A stretch of 64,000 nt of DNA, from assembly GCA_007570785.1 (NCBI GenBank), contig ML660204.1, forward strand, positions 496,001-560,000, written 5' to 3'. This document shows positions 10,890 through 21,544 of this stretch, piece by piece. This DNA comes from Antilocapra americana. Its lineage: Eukaryota > Chordata > Mammalia > Artiodactyla > Antilocapridae. The position numbers and the translations under genes were made by a program. The notes beneath the pieces are model-generated. The model was given only the letters and a program-made list of their open reading frames with translations, was not told where the DNA came from and did not search any database. Within the stretch, counting starts at the first letter, position 1, and every line of letters begins with the position of its first letter.

Positions 10890-11200
10890 GGGGGGTGGGG
10901 GGAAAACAGAACGGCCCGTAACAAGCAGTAATACTTGAGCCGAGGCCTGGAGGTCAAGTAGAAGTTAGCTTAGTCATAGGGGAGAAGGGGTGTTTCACAC
11001 AGAGGGTGCAGTGTGGGTAAAGGCCAGGTGGCAGATACGGTTCTGAGAGAAGCCGGTGTTGCTAGAGGGCAAGAAGGACGTGGAGAGGGGATCAAGATGA
11101 AGCCCAAGAGATCAAACCCCATTGTGACTGCTTCATTGCCCTGTAGCTGCTTTCTTTTCCAGTCGTCGGTTTCCTCATCAGTGAAACAGGAATGACCCAA
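10890..11200 (-). repeat. L2-like fragment, antisense
   Basis: ttgagccgaggcctggagg ... cacagagggtgcagtg resembles antisense L2. Weak. About 11150-11195 has a MIR-like ggtttcctcatcagtgaaac. Confidence 0.42.
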
Positions 11201-11260
11201 CCAACCATGTGGGTCTGGGAGCCTGAAATCAGGTCACATAAACCTAAAAGCCACACCTGG

Positions 11261-11482
11261 CTTCCCAGGTGGCGTTAGTGGTAAAGAACCCACCTGCCAA
11301 TACAGAAGATGTAAGAGATGCAGGTTCAATCCCTGGGTTAGGAAGATCCCTTGGAGGAGGGCATGGCAACTTACTCCAATATTCTTGCCTGGAGAATCCC
11401 ATGGACAGAGGAGTCTGGCAGGCTACAGTCCATAGGGTCTCAAAGAGCCGGATGCGACTGAAGTGACTTAGCATGCACATAG
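11261..11482 (+). mobile_element. Bov-tA SINE, sense
   Basis: ggcttcccaggtggcg head, caggttcaatccctggg, gggcatggcaacttactcc and gatgcgactgaagtgac. Flanked by acctaaaa on both sides. Confidence 0.94.
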
Positions 11483-11978
11483 ACCTAAAATGTCTTGGCC
11501 TGTATCAGCTCCTGGGAAGTGCTCAAGAAGACTTATCCTTTTTCTCTCTCCTTCTTGGGCCACCCTTTGTCTCCCTCGGGGCCCCCCGCCTTGCCTCCTA
11601 ACCTGATTTGCATGACCTGGCTTGCGATCTTAAGTTGCAGGGCCAAGAACTCTTGGCAAACAGGATTGTGACTTGGAGAGGCCATTTGGGCTTCCTGGGA
11701 GGCAAGGAGAAAAGGACAGTTTCCCAGGCAGTTGCTGGGAGAACATGCCTGTCTTTGAGCTCCACAGGGCCAGACGTGGATTCTCAGTAAAATGTCTCAG
11801 TCTCCTGTGATGCTTGGAAAGAAAGCCTCTATCTTCCCCCAACACACTGACTTTCATTGAAACATAAATAGGTCTCCAGTGACAGGGGCCTCCTTCTCTT
11901 GGGGGATGTTCATTAATCTCTGCTCACGTGCCACAGCTTTTCATTGGCTATGTAGCCTGTGGCAAATGCCTTCACCTT

Positions 11979-12244
11979 AAAACAATTTTTTTTAAATTTA
12001 TTAATTTTGGCTGTGCTAGGTCTTCGTTGCAGCACTGTGCATGGACTTCCTCTAGTTGTGACAAATGGGGGCTATTCTCTTGTTGCACAACATGGACTCC
12101 AGAGTGTGGGATTCAGCAATTGCAGCACATGTGGGCTTAGTTGCCCTGGGGCATGTGGGATCTTAGTTCCCTGACCAGGGATCGAACCTGTGTCCCCTGC
12201 ATTGATAGATGGATCTTTAACCACTGGACCAGCAGGGAAGTCCT
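11979..12244 (-). mobile_element. CHR-type SINE, antisense, with perfect TSD
   Basis: ttggctgtgctaggtcttcg through to ttaaccactggaccagcagg. A 12-bp perfect duplication TGCCTTCACCTT lies at 11967-11978 and 12245-12256, within a MIR-like sequence (gtagcctgtggcaaatgcc, then tgagtctcagtttgc) that it splits. Confidence 0.95.
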
Positions 12245-12299
12245 TGCCTTCACCTTTGAGTCTCAGTTTGCACACGTATGCTTTCATTTAACACATTTT

Positions 12300-12625
12300 T
12301 AGAATTTAAGTAAATGGTTTGTTTTAGAACAATTTTAGACTTACAGAAAAGCGGCAAAGATAGCCCAGAAAAGTCCCATGTGCCCTTCACCCAGGTTCCC
12401 CTATTGTTAACATTTGACACTATTATGGTATGTTTGTTATAGCTAAGGAACCAACACGGGTACGTCACTATCAACTGAGCTCGCACTTTTTTTTCTTTTT
12501 GGATTTCACTAGTTTTTCCCTAAGGTTTTTTTTCTGTTTCAGGATCCCAATCAAGAGACCACGTTACATTTAGTCTTCTATCTCCTTGAGCTCCTCTGGT
12601 CTGTGATGGTTTCTTAGGACCCAGT
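12300..12625 (-). repeat. Old L1 3'-end-like repeat, antisense
   Basis: tagaacaattttagacttac, ctattgttaacatttgac and gagaccacgttacatttag resemble the 3' UTR of an old L1 (L1M/ME group). Subfamily not resolvable by eye. Confidence 0.65.
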
Positions 12626-12639
12626 TTTATTTTGACAAA

Positions 12640-13290
12640 TATTTTGGAACTCCTACAATGTGCATGGTTCTTGGTGCTGGGGAAAGAAACAGAAGCCTGC
12701 CTTTCATGGAGCCTACATTTGGAGGTGAGGGGGACAAATCACAGATAAGTAAATGTAAATATTAAATATGTCAGTACTATACAGAAAAATAAAATAGGGA
12801 AAGAAGATGGGGAGGTCTAGGAAGGCTTCTTTCTGAGGAAACACTGGACAGTGAACTGTTGGAGGTGAGGGAGCTTCCAGGTGGATATCTGGTGGGGAAG
12901 TACTCTAGGTAGCAAGCAGAGCAAGTGCAAAGGCCCTGGGGCAGGGAGTGCCTGTAAGTCTGAGAAACCGTGGAGGGGCCAGTGGGCAGGAGCCCCGGCT
13001 GTAGAGGCAACTGGTGGGAGGAAACGCAGCTCTGTGTGGAGTATAGACTAGAGAGAGTGGAAGCTGGGAGAAGGCTGGTGTCATGACCCAGGGCAGCCAG
13101 GTGGAAGGGGCTCATGGCCTGAGGCACAGTGGTGCCTGTGGAGGATGAGGAGTGGGTGGATTCTAGCCCTTTTTTGAAGGAGGTCCCACAATATTTGCTG
13201 GTGGAAACAGGGCTTGTGCTGAAGCCCTCCAACAGGACTTGCATAAGGAATAAAAATGGTGATGGATGTTGGCAAGTCTCGGTAAACCTT
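12640..13290 (-). repeat. L2 fragment, antisense
   Basis: cctttcatggagcctacatttgg, a ggaggtgagggagcttcc segment, gagcaagtgcaaaggccctgg and gtggattctagccctttttt follow the antisense order of the L2 3' half. Confidence 0.72.
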
Positions 13291-13379
13291 GAAGTTGGGT
13301 TTCTCTATCTTCTGTGTTTCAGAGCTGTCTTTCCTAACCCGTCCTCTGGCTTAGGGCCAGTCATAAACCACTGGTTTGG

Positions 13380-13630
13380 TTTTTTTCAAGTATAACATTT
13401 TGAAATAGTAATAGAGTCTCATTATTTGAAAAAAAAAATTCATCAGGTACCAATGTAAAAAAAATTCTTCTTCCTAGCCACCCAGTTCCCCTCCCCAGGG
13501 GCAAGCACTATTATTTCTTGGGTTTCCTTCCAGAGATGTTTTATACATATGTATAAGCACATATGCACAGGCATTTCTGGGGTTTGTTTCTATTTTTACA
13601 CAAAATATGTTGTACACTGTTCTGTAGGTT
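13380..13630. other. Unassigned AT-rich sequence
   Basis: No gene. tataacattttgaaatag ... cacccagttcccctcccc looks like an old interspersed repeat. A similar stretch occurs near 53860-54060. Family not recognised. Confidence 0.4.
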
Positions 13631-13631
13631 G

Positions 13632-14645
13632 CTTTTTGTCCTTATAATAGCTTTATTGAGATCTAATTCACATAAAATTTCCCCATTTAAAATACAACTC
13701 AATGTTTTTTTTTTTGTTATATTCAGAATTGTGTCTCCACAATCAATTTTAGAATATTTGCAGTGCCCGCAAAAGAAACCCCATATCACAGTGTCCTTCC
13801 CCAGCTCCAGGAAACTACTTCTTTCTCTGTAGCTTTGCCATCCTTCTCTGGACATTTTCTATAAATGGAATCGTATGATATGTGGATTTTTGTGCCTGAC
13901 TTCTTTCACTTAGTACAATTTCTTTCAAGGTTTGTCCATGCTGTAGCATATACTTCTTTCCTTTTTTATTACTAAATAATATTCCACTGTATGGATATGC
14001 CACATTTTATTTACCTATTCAACAGTTGATGGGCATTTAGGTTGTTTCCAGATTTTAGCTACTGTGAATAATGCTGCTGTGAACAGTCATGTACAGTTTT
14101 TGTGTGGACATATATTTTCAGTTTTTTTCTACCTAGGAGTGGAATTGCTGGGTCATAGGGTAGACTGTTTTCCAAAATTGTTGCATCATTTTCCAGTCTT
14201 ATCCACATGTAGGAGGCTTCTAGTTTTCCCATGTTCTTGTCAACACTTATTACTATCTGTCATTTTGATTAGAGCCATCCCAGTGTGAGTGGAATTGTAT
14301 CTGATTTGCCTTTTGGTTTGCCTTTGGTTTTGATGTGCCTTTCCCTGATGGCTAATGATATTGAGCATATTTTCATGTGCTTATTGGATATTTACTTATC
14401 TTCTATGGAGAAACATCTATTCAGATCTTTTGACTTTTTTAATTACATTATTCATTTTATGTAATGAGTTATGAGTTCTTTATATATTCTAGATACAAAT
14501 TCCTTATCAGATATATGATTTGCAAATATTTGCTTCCAGCCTGTGGGCTGTCTTTTCACTTTCTTGGTGGTGTCCATTGAAAGAGAAAATTTTAGTTTTG
14601 ATGAGGTTCAGTTTGTCTAATTTTTCTTCTGTGGCACTCACACTC
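13632..14645 (-). mobile_element. Old L1M fragment, antisense, ~1 kb
   Basis: tagctttattgagatctaattc, cttcacttagtacaatttc, ccactgtatggatatgcc, ggagtggaattgctgggtc and ttatatattctagatac are the complement of the L1M ORF2 end and 3' region. No frame remains open. Confidence 0.88.
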
Positions 14646-14728
14646 TCTTCCTTGGTCCCACCTGTGTCCTGCCAGGATGAAAGGATAATGGGAGTCAAAA
14701 TGACTTACTGTACCCACACTTCCTTGGC

Positions 14729-14943
14729 TTCCCAGGTAGTGCTAGTGGTAACGAAACTACCTGCTGGTGTAGGAGACATAAGAGATATGGGTTCGAAACC
14801 TGGGTTGGGAAGAACTCCTGGTGGAGGGCATGGCAGCTCACTCCAGTATTCTTACCTGGAGAATCCCATAGACAGAGGAGCCTGGAGGGCTACAGTCCAT
14901 GGGGTCCCAAAGAGTTGACATGACTGAAGTGACTTAGCCTGCA
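14729..14943 (+). mobile_element. Bov-tA SINE, sense
   Basis: ggcttcccaggtagtgctag head, gggttcgaaacctggg, gggcatggcagctcactcc body and gactgaagtgacttagcc tail. A short antisense MIR (gatgaggagactgagaccc) follows to about 15010. Confidence 0.94.
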
Positions 14944-15059
14944 CCCACTCTACAGATGAGGAGACTGAGACCCAGAGGAGAGGGACCAAGGGCTTTCCAG
15001 TGCTAGCTCATGCCTTTCCCCAAAACCCCACAGGTCCCAGGAGGGGAGGTCAGGAGCAG

Positions 15060-15324
15060 GGGAAATGGTGGAAAGGAGGTGGATTCTGGAATCAGTTTAA
15101 GGTGGAGTCAACAGGATTTGCTGATGGATGGGATGGGCATGGGGGGGATGTGAGATAAAGATGGAGGAATCAAGGATGACTCCTGGGTGCTTGGCCTGAG
15201 AAAGAGGATGTGGAGAAGGCTTCCTTCCAGTGGAGGAAGAGTTAGTGGTGATGGCCAGGCAGTGTAGGGGGTGGCAGTGGTCCAGATGCTTATTGAATGA
15301 ATAGATGGGTGCCTTTCCCTGGCC
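15060..15324 (-). repeat. L2-like block, antisense, left half
   Basis: gtcaacaggatttgctgatgg, gtgagataaagatggagg and ggatgactcctgggtgcttgg match the antisense L2-type repeat that resumes at 15524 after the DNA transposon. Confidence 0.65.
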
Positions 15325-15332
15325 CTCTACAG

Positions 15333-15515
15333 CAGCAGTCCCCAACCTTTTTGACATCAGGGTTTCGTGGAAAACAATTTTTCCATGGGGGTCAGGGGTC
15401 AGGGTGGGTGCAGGTGGTAATGCGAGCGATGAGGAATAGCAGATGAAGTTTATGAAACTTCGCTCACTTCCCTGCTGCTCCTCCTGCTGTGCAGCCCAGG
15501 GATTGGGATACCCTG
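15333..15515 (+). mobile_element. Non-autonomous hAT-type DNA transposon with 8-bp TSD
   Basis: Ends are CAGCAGTCCCCAACC (15333-15347) and, inverted, gattgggataccctg (15501-15515). The perfect 8-bp duplication CTCTACAG at 15325-15332 and 15516-15523 is the length made by hAT transposases. The 183-bp body has no coding frame and reads like a deletion derivative. Strand is by convention. Confidence 0.88.
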
Positions 15516-15523
15516 CTCTACAG

Positions 15524-15690
15524 GGGCCCTAAACACGTACTTACTTTCAGATACGTCCAATGGGCTGAATGGATTGCAGAGGATAGGCTCAGGCTGGAGG
15601 TGTAAACTTGGGGCCACTAGATGGACGTGGTTCAAGGATTGGGTCTGGGAGCTGCCAACATCAGGGGGTTCTGTGCAAAGTTCGGGTTTT
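15524..15690 (-). repeat. L2-like block, antisense, right half
   Basis: caggctggaggtgtaaacttgg ... tagatggacgtggttcaagg continues the repeat cut by the hAT element. Confidence 0.55.
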
Positions 15691-15723
15691 CTTCCTCCGT
15701 GAAATTTCCCAACCTTTAAGTGT

Positions 15724-15897
15724 ATGTTAGTCACTCAGTCATGTTCGACTCCTGGTGATCCCATGGACTGTAGCCTGCCAGGCTCCTCTCTCCATGGGAT
15801 TCTCCAGGCAAGAATACTGGAGTTGGGTATTCCCAACCCAGGGATCGAACCTGGGTCTCCTGCATTACAGATTCTTTACTATCTGAGCCACCAGGGA
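15724..15897 (-). mobile_element. Bov-tA/Bov-A SINE, antisense
   Basis: gttagtcactcagtcatg, ggactgtagcctgccaggctcc, cccagggatcgaacctgggtc and tatctgagccaccaggg. Confidence 0.94.
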
Positions 15898-15914
15898 TTA
15901 GCAATAAATTCAAA

Positions 15915-16265
15915 GGACCTCTGGTGTGAAGATCTGGAGTCAGACTGCCTGGGTCTGACCCTGGATCTCTATTCCCAGCTCTGTGTCCTTAGATGAGTGA
16001 CTCAGCCTCTCGGAGCCTTAATTTCCTCGTCTGCAGAATGGGAATGATAATAATACCCACCTCCCAGGTTTGTGGTGAGGGTTCTACAGCTGACGGTTAC
16101 CATGAAACACTCTTTATAATGGATTGTATTAGCAATCAAGGCAGATGATGCCAAAAGGGAACAGAACATTGGCCTTTGAGTTTGCCCTGGGGTCGGATCT
16201 CAACTCTGCCAATGACCACTCTGTGACCCAGGACTGGATTTTAGACCTCACTGAAGAGGAAATTT
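15915..16265 (+). repeat. Two MIR copies, sense
   Basis: About 15920-16110 is a well-kept MIR (gtgtccttagatgagtgac, cggagccttaatttcctcg, cagaatgggaatgataat). About 16165-16265 is a second, weaker one (tctgccaatgaccactctgtgaccc). Confidence 0.78.
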
Positions 16266-16399
16266 GTTGCTCTTGGAGCTGGGGGATGGCTAAGATGCCT
16301 ATTGAGGCCTCTGAGCCCCCAGCAGCCACTCTCCCTCCCCACCTCCTTCCCTCCAGCCTCGCCCACCTGCCACCTCCCACCCACCCACCCTACAGCAGA

Positions 16400-17400
16400 A
16401 TGGTCTTTCCAAGCACAAGTCCCAGCATGGTCTTTCTCTGCCTGGAGAAAAAAGAGAAAAACTGGATTGGCTCCCCTGCTGCCTTCAGGAAAAAGCCCCA
16501 GAGCCTTAGCCTGATGAGGGGAGGTGGGAGGCGGCCCTCATCTCGCTTCTCTCATCTCCTTTCACCAACCGCGCTATGTGCCAGCTGCACCCAGCCCTGC
16601 ATCGTGCTCTGCTTGCCCATCCTCCAGACAACAGTTACCGAGCGCCTGCTGTTTCTCAGATCCAACTACTTCCCTCCCCTCAGTGATCCCGACCACTTCT
16701 CCAGGGTCTCCCTCGTACCCCTTCCACTCTGTAGCCAATTGCCTGCAAGTAGCCAGAGATACTTTAAAGATGTAGCGTGCATGGTGTCACTCACTTGCTT
16801 AAAATCCCTCTGTGGCCACCTACTTCACTGTGAGTAAAACCACGGCCCCTGTCCACTCCCTCCAGCCATGTTTTGCAGTTTCCCCTGCTGTCCACCCACC
16901 AGGGCCCATGACTCCAGCTGCCTTCCCACCTGCAGGCCTTTGCACAGGCTGTTTCCCTTCCTAGATGCTCTCAGCCCTGCTTCTTCAGGACAGCCTCCCT
17001 GGAGGCCTGCCGTCATCCCCCACCCCACCTGGACTCCTCCCACAGGTAGGAAGCAGTTCAAGAGGCTCTGCCTGTGACGCTATAGCCACAGTGCCTGGCA
17101 CTGGGATCCGCCCTATGTTGGCAGAAACCTGTCACTCATCCTTCAAGGCCCAGCCCAAATGTCACCTCCTCTGTGAAGCCTTCCTTCCTTAACACAGCCA
17201 GCAGCCCTGCCCTGTTCCCCAGGCCCCTCCAGATCACTCCCTCCCCCTGCGTACCCTGCCTGGACCAACAGCTCTGTCTCTTCCTGTGAGCTTTCCTCTT
17301 CTTTCCTTTCTGTCTCCCAACACTCAACAGTATAATTATCACTGAATGGCAAGCTCCTCAGGGCCAAAAAGCATCCTGTAAGTGAGAGCTAGTGTTTACT
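16400..17400 (+). repeat. L2 LINE fragment, sense, ~1 kb
   Basis: ttgcttaaaatccctctgtggcc, gcaggcctttgcacaggctg, ctcatccttcaaggccc and atgtcacctcctctgtgaagcc are diagnostic of the 3' half of L2. The open frames of 60-230 codons here are on this relic or in other frames and are not genes. Confidence 0.8.
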
Positions 17401-17705
17401 GCTCCTCCTGCATTGTCTCCGTAAATCTGCACCACCCCGTGGGGTCAGCTCTCCTAAAAGCCCCACCTTAAAAAGAAGCTTGGAATTCTCCAAGCATGAA
17501 TACTGGAGTGACTTGCCATTCCCTTCTCCAGGGGATCTTCCGGACCCAGGGATCAAACCCAGGTCTCCTGCATTACAAGCGGGTTCTTTACCATCCTAAC
17601 TACCAGGGTAGCCCCAAAGAGAGGCAAGTGGAGGTTTAAAGAGGTTAAGTCACAAGCACACGGTCACCGCTAGCAAGTCTGACACCAGAGCTGAGGTTTT
17701 AACGA
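17385..17705 (-). repeat. MIR, antisense, split by Bov-A
   Basis: gctagtgtttactgctcc ... atctgcaccaccccgtggg on the left and gaggtttaaagaggttaagtcac on the right are one antisense MIR. Bov-A sequence occupies 17482-17613. Confidence 0.62.
17482..17613 (-). mobile_element. Bov-A/Bov-tA 3'-truncated, antisense
   Basis: attctccaagcatgaatactgg, gatcttccggacccagggatc and gggttctttaccatcctaac. The first monomer portion is missing. Confidence 0.9.
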
Positions 17706-17930
17706 ATAACAGCAGTAACTTACCGACAGCACTGTCCATGTGCCAGGCCCTATGCTGAGCCCTAGTCAGGGGGTTCGTCTTCACAGTAACTTTGACTGCA
17801 GCTCTGTTTTATGGCTGGCTAGCCAGAGGCACAGAGAGGTTAAGTAACTTGCTGAAGCCCAGAAAGCTAGTAAGGAGCTTGGTAGAATCTGAACCCGGCC
17901 ATCTGGCTCTGGGTCATGCTGTCTGTCCTT
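17706..17930 (-). repeat. MIR, antisense
   Basis: catgtgccaggccctatgctgagc, ggcacagagaggttaagtaacttg and agaatctgaacccggcc. Confidence 0.88.
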
Positions 17931-18169
17931 GCCACTGTTCCCTCCCACCTCTGACCTGCCCGGGAGGGTTCTCTGTCTCTTGGCACCCCCAACAGCTGGA
18001 ATAGCAGCCAGCCCACAGGCAGCACTGGTTGGTGGTTGTGTGGTGAATGATGGAGCAGGTAAGCCGGGGGACATGGGGCCCTGCCCTGGCCGCCCCAGAG
18101 CCCTTAGGTCTGGAATGGCCCCTCTCCCGGGCTCGGTGCCCCCCACCACCCTGGTTGCCCAGACTGCCC

Positions 18170-18425
18170 AGGGGAAGGACCAGATCCATAAACATGAGGC
18201 TCCACTTGGGCCCAGGAGGGGCTCTGGGTACTGTACAAGTCCTCAATATTATTGCTTTATTGTCATTTAAATGGAGCCTGCCTCAAACAGGCCACCCAGT
18301 TCTAGCCACCAGCACTGGACAAAACCCCCATTGAAAAGCCAATTACAATCACTCCATCTAAATTGTCATGGATTTGTATAGAAAATTACATCTCCATTTA
18401 GTCCTGAAGCGACATCGTGGGCCCG
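18170..18425. promoter_or_regulatory. Candidate conserved noncoding element
   Basis: About 250 bp free of recognisable repeats amid dense repeats. It is AT-rich with many homeodomain-type TAAT/ATTA cores (gccaattacaatcactcc, gaaaattacatctcc) and tttaaat. The sequence lacks the decay seen around it. No frame is open across it. A call by composition only; conservation cannot be measured here. Confidence 0.45.
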
Positions 18426-18785
18426 GACAGAGGGGAGGCTGGCCCATTTACCCCGCCGGCTCAGCGCGGGTGCCGCAGGCAGAGAGAAAGCCCAGGCTCC
18501 TGGGTCTTGGCTGGCCTGGGGAACAAAGGCCAGTTTGTGGGGGCCTGGAGAGAAGCTGGGCCTCTCAGGGCGGCTCAGATTCCAGGCCTGGGCCGATGGA
18601 CCCTGCACCGCCAGCTGGTCTCCCCTGCTGGCGGCTGTGGCCAGACGAGCTCCTGACAGCCGGCTTCGGGCGGCCCGTCAGCCCCGCCACCATCCGAGGC
18701 GGCTGGAGCTTGGCTCCTGTCCACGCTGCCAGGAAGTGAAGGAGGTTTAGCCCAGAGAGCCCTGGACTGGGATCCCAAAATCTTG

Positions 18786-18806
18786 ATTTCATTCATTCAT
18801 TCATTC
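18786..18806. repeat. (ATTC)n microsatellite
   Basis: Four to five ATTC units, followed by 3' L2/MIR-like sequence to about 19015 (attcatttacattccgaag, cctattatgtaccgg). Confidence 0.8.
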
Positions 18807-19103
18807 ACACACTGTGCAGTGCCTGTTGGTGGTGTGAGAAGCAGGCTAGCATGGGCGTTGGGCTCCAGCTTAGGGGTGTCCTGGTGCGATTCCGGACTCT
18901 GGCCTCAGTAGCTAGGTGTGAAGAGCAAGCTGTTTATTCATTTACATTCCGAAGTTGTTGAAGCCCTATTATGTACCGGTGGACAGGACAGAATGATCCA
19001 GTGGGGGGTCTGGTGCTCCACAGCTGAGGAAAGTGAACAGGGCTCTGGGGAGGAGCCGGGGCAGTGGACAGCTCAGAAGGAGCTGGTCACGCCAAGAGCA
19101 AGT

Positions 19104-19129
19104 GGCCAGGGCACTCCAGACAAAGGCCA

Positions 19130-19183
<54 letters not shown>

Positions 19184-19226
19184 CCAGGGCCAGGACACTC
19201 CAGACAGAGGCCACCGTGTGTGTTCA

Positions 19227-19269
<43 letters not shown>

Positions 19270-19381
19270 TGTGGCCAGGGCCAGGGCACTCCAGACAGAG
19301 GCCACCGTGTGTGTTCACCGTGTGTGTGTGTGTGTGTGTATGTGTGTGTGGCCAGGGCTAGGGCACTCCAGAAAGAGGCCA

Positions 19382-19420
<39 letters not shown>

Positions 19421-19461
19421 TGAGTGGCCAAGGCACTCCATAGGCCACCGTGTGTGTGTGT
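19104..19461. repeat. Compound GT minisatellite, left of gap
   Basis: Five units, each a roughly 24-34 bp head (ggccagggc, cactccagac, aggccacc) followed by a (GT)n tract of variable length. Units 2 and 3 also carry a gtgttcacc interruption. Heads start near 19104, 19182, 19273, 19349 and 19425. The Cys/Val or Thr/His open frames on both strands are artefacts of the repeat. Confidence 0.95.
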
Positions 19462-19561
19462 NNNNNNNNNNNNNNNNNNNNNNNNNNNNNNNNNNNNNNN
19501 NNNNNNNNNNNNNNNNNNNNNNNNNNNNNNNNNNNNNNNNNNNNNNNNNNNNNNNNNNNNN
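19462..19561. other. Assembly gap (100 N)
   Basis: Exactly 100 N between two GT tracts. A round length of 100 is normally a placeholder for a gap of unknown size. Confidence 0.99.
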
Positions 19562-19600
<39 letters not shown>

Positions 19601-19606
19601 TGTGGT
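19562..19606. repeat. (GT)n tract, right of gap
   Basis: GT repeat with one TA interruption that ends in gtggtggggcggg. Confidence 0.95.
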
Positions 19607-19689
19607 GGGGCGGGTCGTGAGGCAGCTAGGGGCAGGAGAGTAGCAGGAGAGGAGAGAGGAGTCCTGGCGGTACTCTGAGGACCTATGGG

Positions 19690-19990
19690 CCTCCTCCCTG
19701 AGCTTCGGTTTCCTCATCTGTGGAAATGGGAGTGTGGACCTGAGCTGCCAAGGGCTTGGGTCAGGATTCAGGGCGATAAGTATGTAAGGTCTCAGCGGAG
19801 CTGGGCACAGGATGCTCCTGGCTAACTAAGATAGCCTAACTTAGCACTGTCTACGGGCCAGCCGGGGACAGGGGCCTTGCATGCATTAGCTCATTAATCC
19901 TCTCAATAGTCCTGTGGGGCAGGGCTGTTATCCCCATGTCACAGATAAGGAAACTGAGGGAACAGCACAAGTCAGCTAGTTACTATTCCA
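19690..19990. repeat. MIR pair, sense then antisense
   Basis: About 19690-19830 reads as sense MIR (gagcttcggtttcctcatctg). About 19840-19990 reads as antisense MIR (gcattagctcattaatcctc, cagataaggaaactgaggg). Confidence 0.7.
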
Positions 19991-20514
19991 ATAGTTTTTA
20001 CTATGGGTTAAACCAAGACCTGGCACAGGGCAGGCCCTTCAGAGAGTGTTTGTTGAATTAGTGAATACTCCTGGAAGGGGGATGGATGCTGGGCAAGGGT
20101 GGGGGAGCTCTGTGTGCATGTGTGTGAGTGACTCTGAGATTGGGTGTACCCATCGACACGTGTGTGACTCTAAAAGTGTGTGTGACTGTTGTCTGACGGG
20201 GTCACACACTTGTCTCCCAGAGTCCTCGCCCAAATGCCTGGTGCCTCTGGGGGCTGTCAGACTGGCTGGTTGGTGTGTGGCTGTGACAGACTGTGTATCA
20301 CTGCCTACAGGCGTCTGTCTGGGCCCAAAGGGGCCACTTGGCACCCTTTCTGGGCAGGCTGGCAGGCCCAGAGGCTATGGTGGGGCAGGATGGGCAGGTT
20401 CAGAGGTGAAGAGAGCAGAGTCCCCATCCTCCCCCGCCCAGCCCCACCAGGCAGACCGGCAAATGGAAAAAAATGTTCACACCCGGGGCAGGCCAGTGGC
20501 CACCCGGCGGCGAG

Positions 20515-20660
20515 ACTGCTCTGTGCACAGAAAACAAGTTCTTCTGGTATCAGCTCGAGTTTGGCAGGAAGTGGCTTTTGGGTGGCAGGAAGTTGGATTC
20601 AGCTCATATCAGCCCCGGCCGAGGGACAAGAGAGCAGTTATCTGGGGTTAAACAGAGTTA
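20515..20660. promoter_or_regulatory. Candidate enhancer with ETS and GATA motifs
   Basis: Repeat-free. Two AGGAAGT ETS cores at 20566-20572 and 20587-20593, 21 bp (about two helical turns) apart in the same orientation, and AGTTATCT (GATA core in antisense) at 20636-20643. Motif presence is seen; activity is inferred. Confidence 0.35.
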
Positions 20661-20774
20661 CCGAGAAGAGGGGCCCCAACACCCCATACCTGATAGAGCT
20701 GGAGGGCCCAGCCTACCCGTCCTGGTCATTTGGGATATAATTGGGCCTCGTAAAGGGCTAACTCCTGGGCCCTA

Positions 20775-21150
20775 GACTCTAGATGGCATCCATCTCCCAT
20801 TACCCCCACGGAGCAGACAGATGTGCAGACTGAGACTCTGAGAGGCAGTGACCTCCCTAAGATCACCAAGACGAGTGGAGAGAACGAGAGGAGGGAGAAA
20901 CGCAAGGGAGAGGGGCAGTGGGACTGGGACAGAGAATGTAACTGGATGAAGGCAGACAGCAGTGAGACCACACTGGTGGGAAGAATTCTGGATTGTCCAC
21001 CGAGTGCCAGGCCCCCACACAGACATCAGAGTCAAACTTGAGATCCTGAACCCATTTCCCAGAGGAGAAGCATGAGATCCACAGAGCCTCATTGGCTAAG
21101 CCAGACCTGGAATCCAGGTCTGATTCCAAAACCAGTGTTCTTTTGGGTCG
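20775..21150 (-). repeat. MIR copies, antisense
   Basis: 20775-20890 (cagactgagactctgagaggc) and 20995-21150 (ccaccgagtgccaggccc, gacctggaatccaggtctg). Moderately decayed. Confidence 0.58.
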
Positions 21151-21544
21151 TGCCCCTGTGCCCACCTTCTAGGGAAGGGAAGTCCTAAAACGGATGCCAA
21201 TTACATGAAATGTTTGCCCGGGTATACCGTTGAGGAATTCACCAAGTTGGCCAGTGGAGACCCAGGGTTCAAACCTGGACAGGATGACTGCAACCTCATG
21301 TACTTAATCATAGAACAGTGTGCCAAGCACTATGGCAGAGAAGGCCATTGGCCTGCCCTCAGGCTGGGAGGCAGAGAGACCAGCCGCTGACTTAAAGCCC
21401 CCAAACTCCACCTGGCAAGAAACAGAGGCTCCCAACTCCCAGCCCTGGACACCCTGCATCCACCCCCAGCCCCCACTGGAGCCCCAGAGAGTGGGCCACT
21501 GGTTTTCTGTTCTTATCCCCAAAGCAGCACCCAAGCTGTTCCCT

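Noticed and set aside
10225..10938. 237-codon plus-strand open frame
   Set aside because: Most of it is translation through an antisense MLT1-type LTR and L2 relic.
16145..16837. 230-codon plus-strand open frame
   Set aside because: Runs across MIR and L2 sequence; no protein family recognised.
18918..19423. Cys/Val and Thr/His repeat proteins
   Set aside because: They are translations of the GT/AC microsatellite in all frames.
19104..19606. CRISPR-like array of repeats and spacers
   Set aside because: The repeated heads alternate with GT tracts, not unique spacers, and the genome is mammalian.
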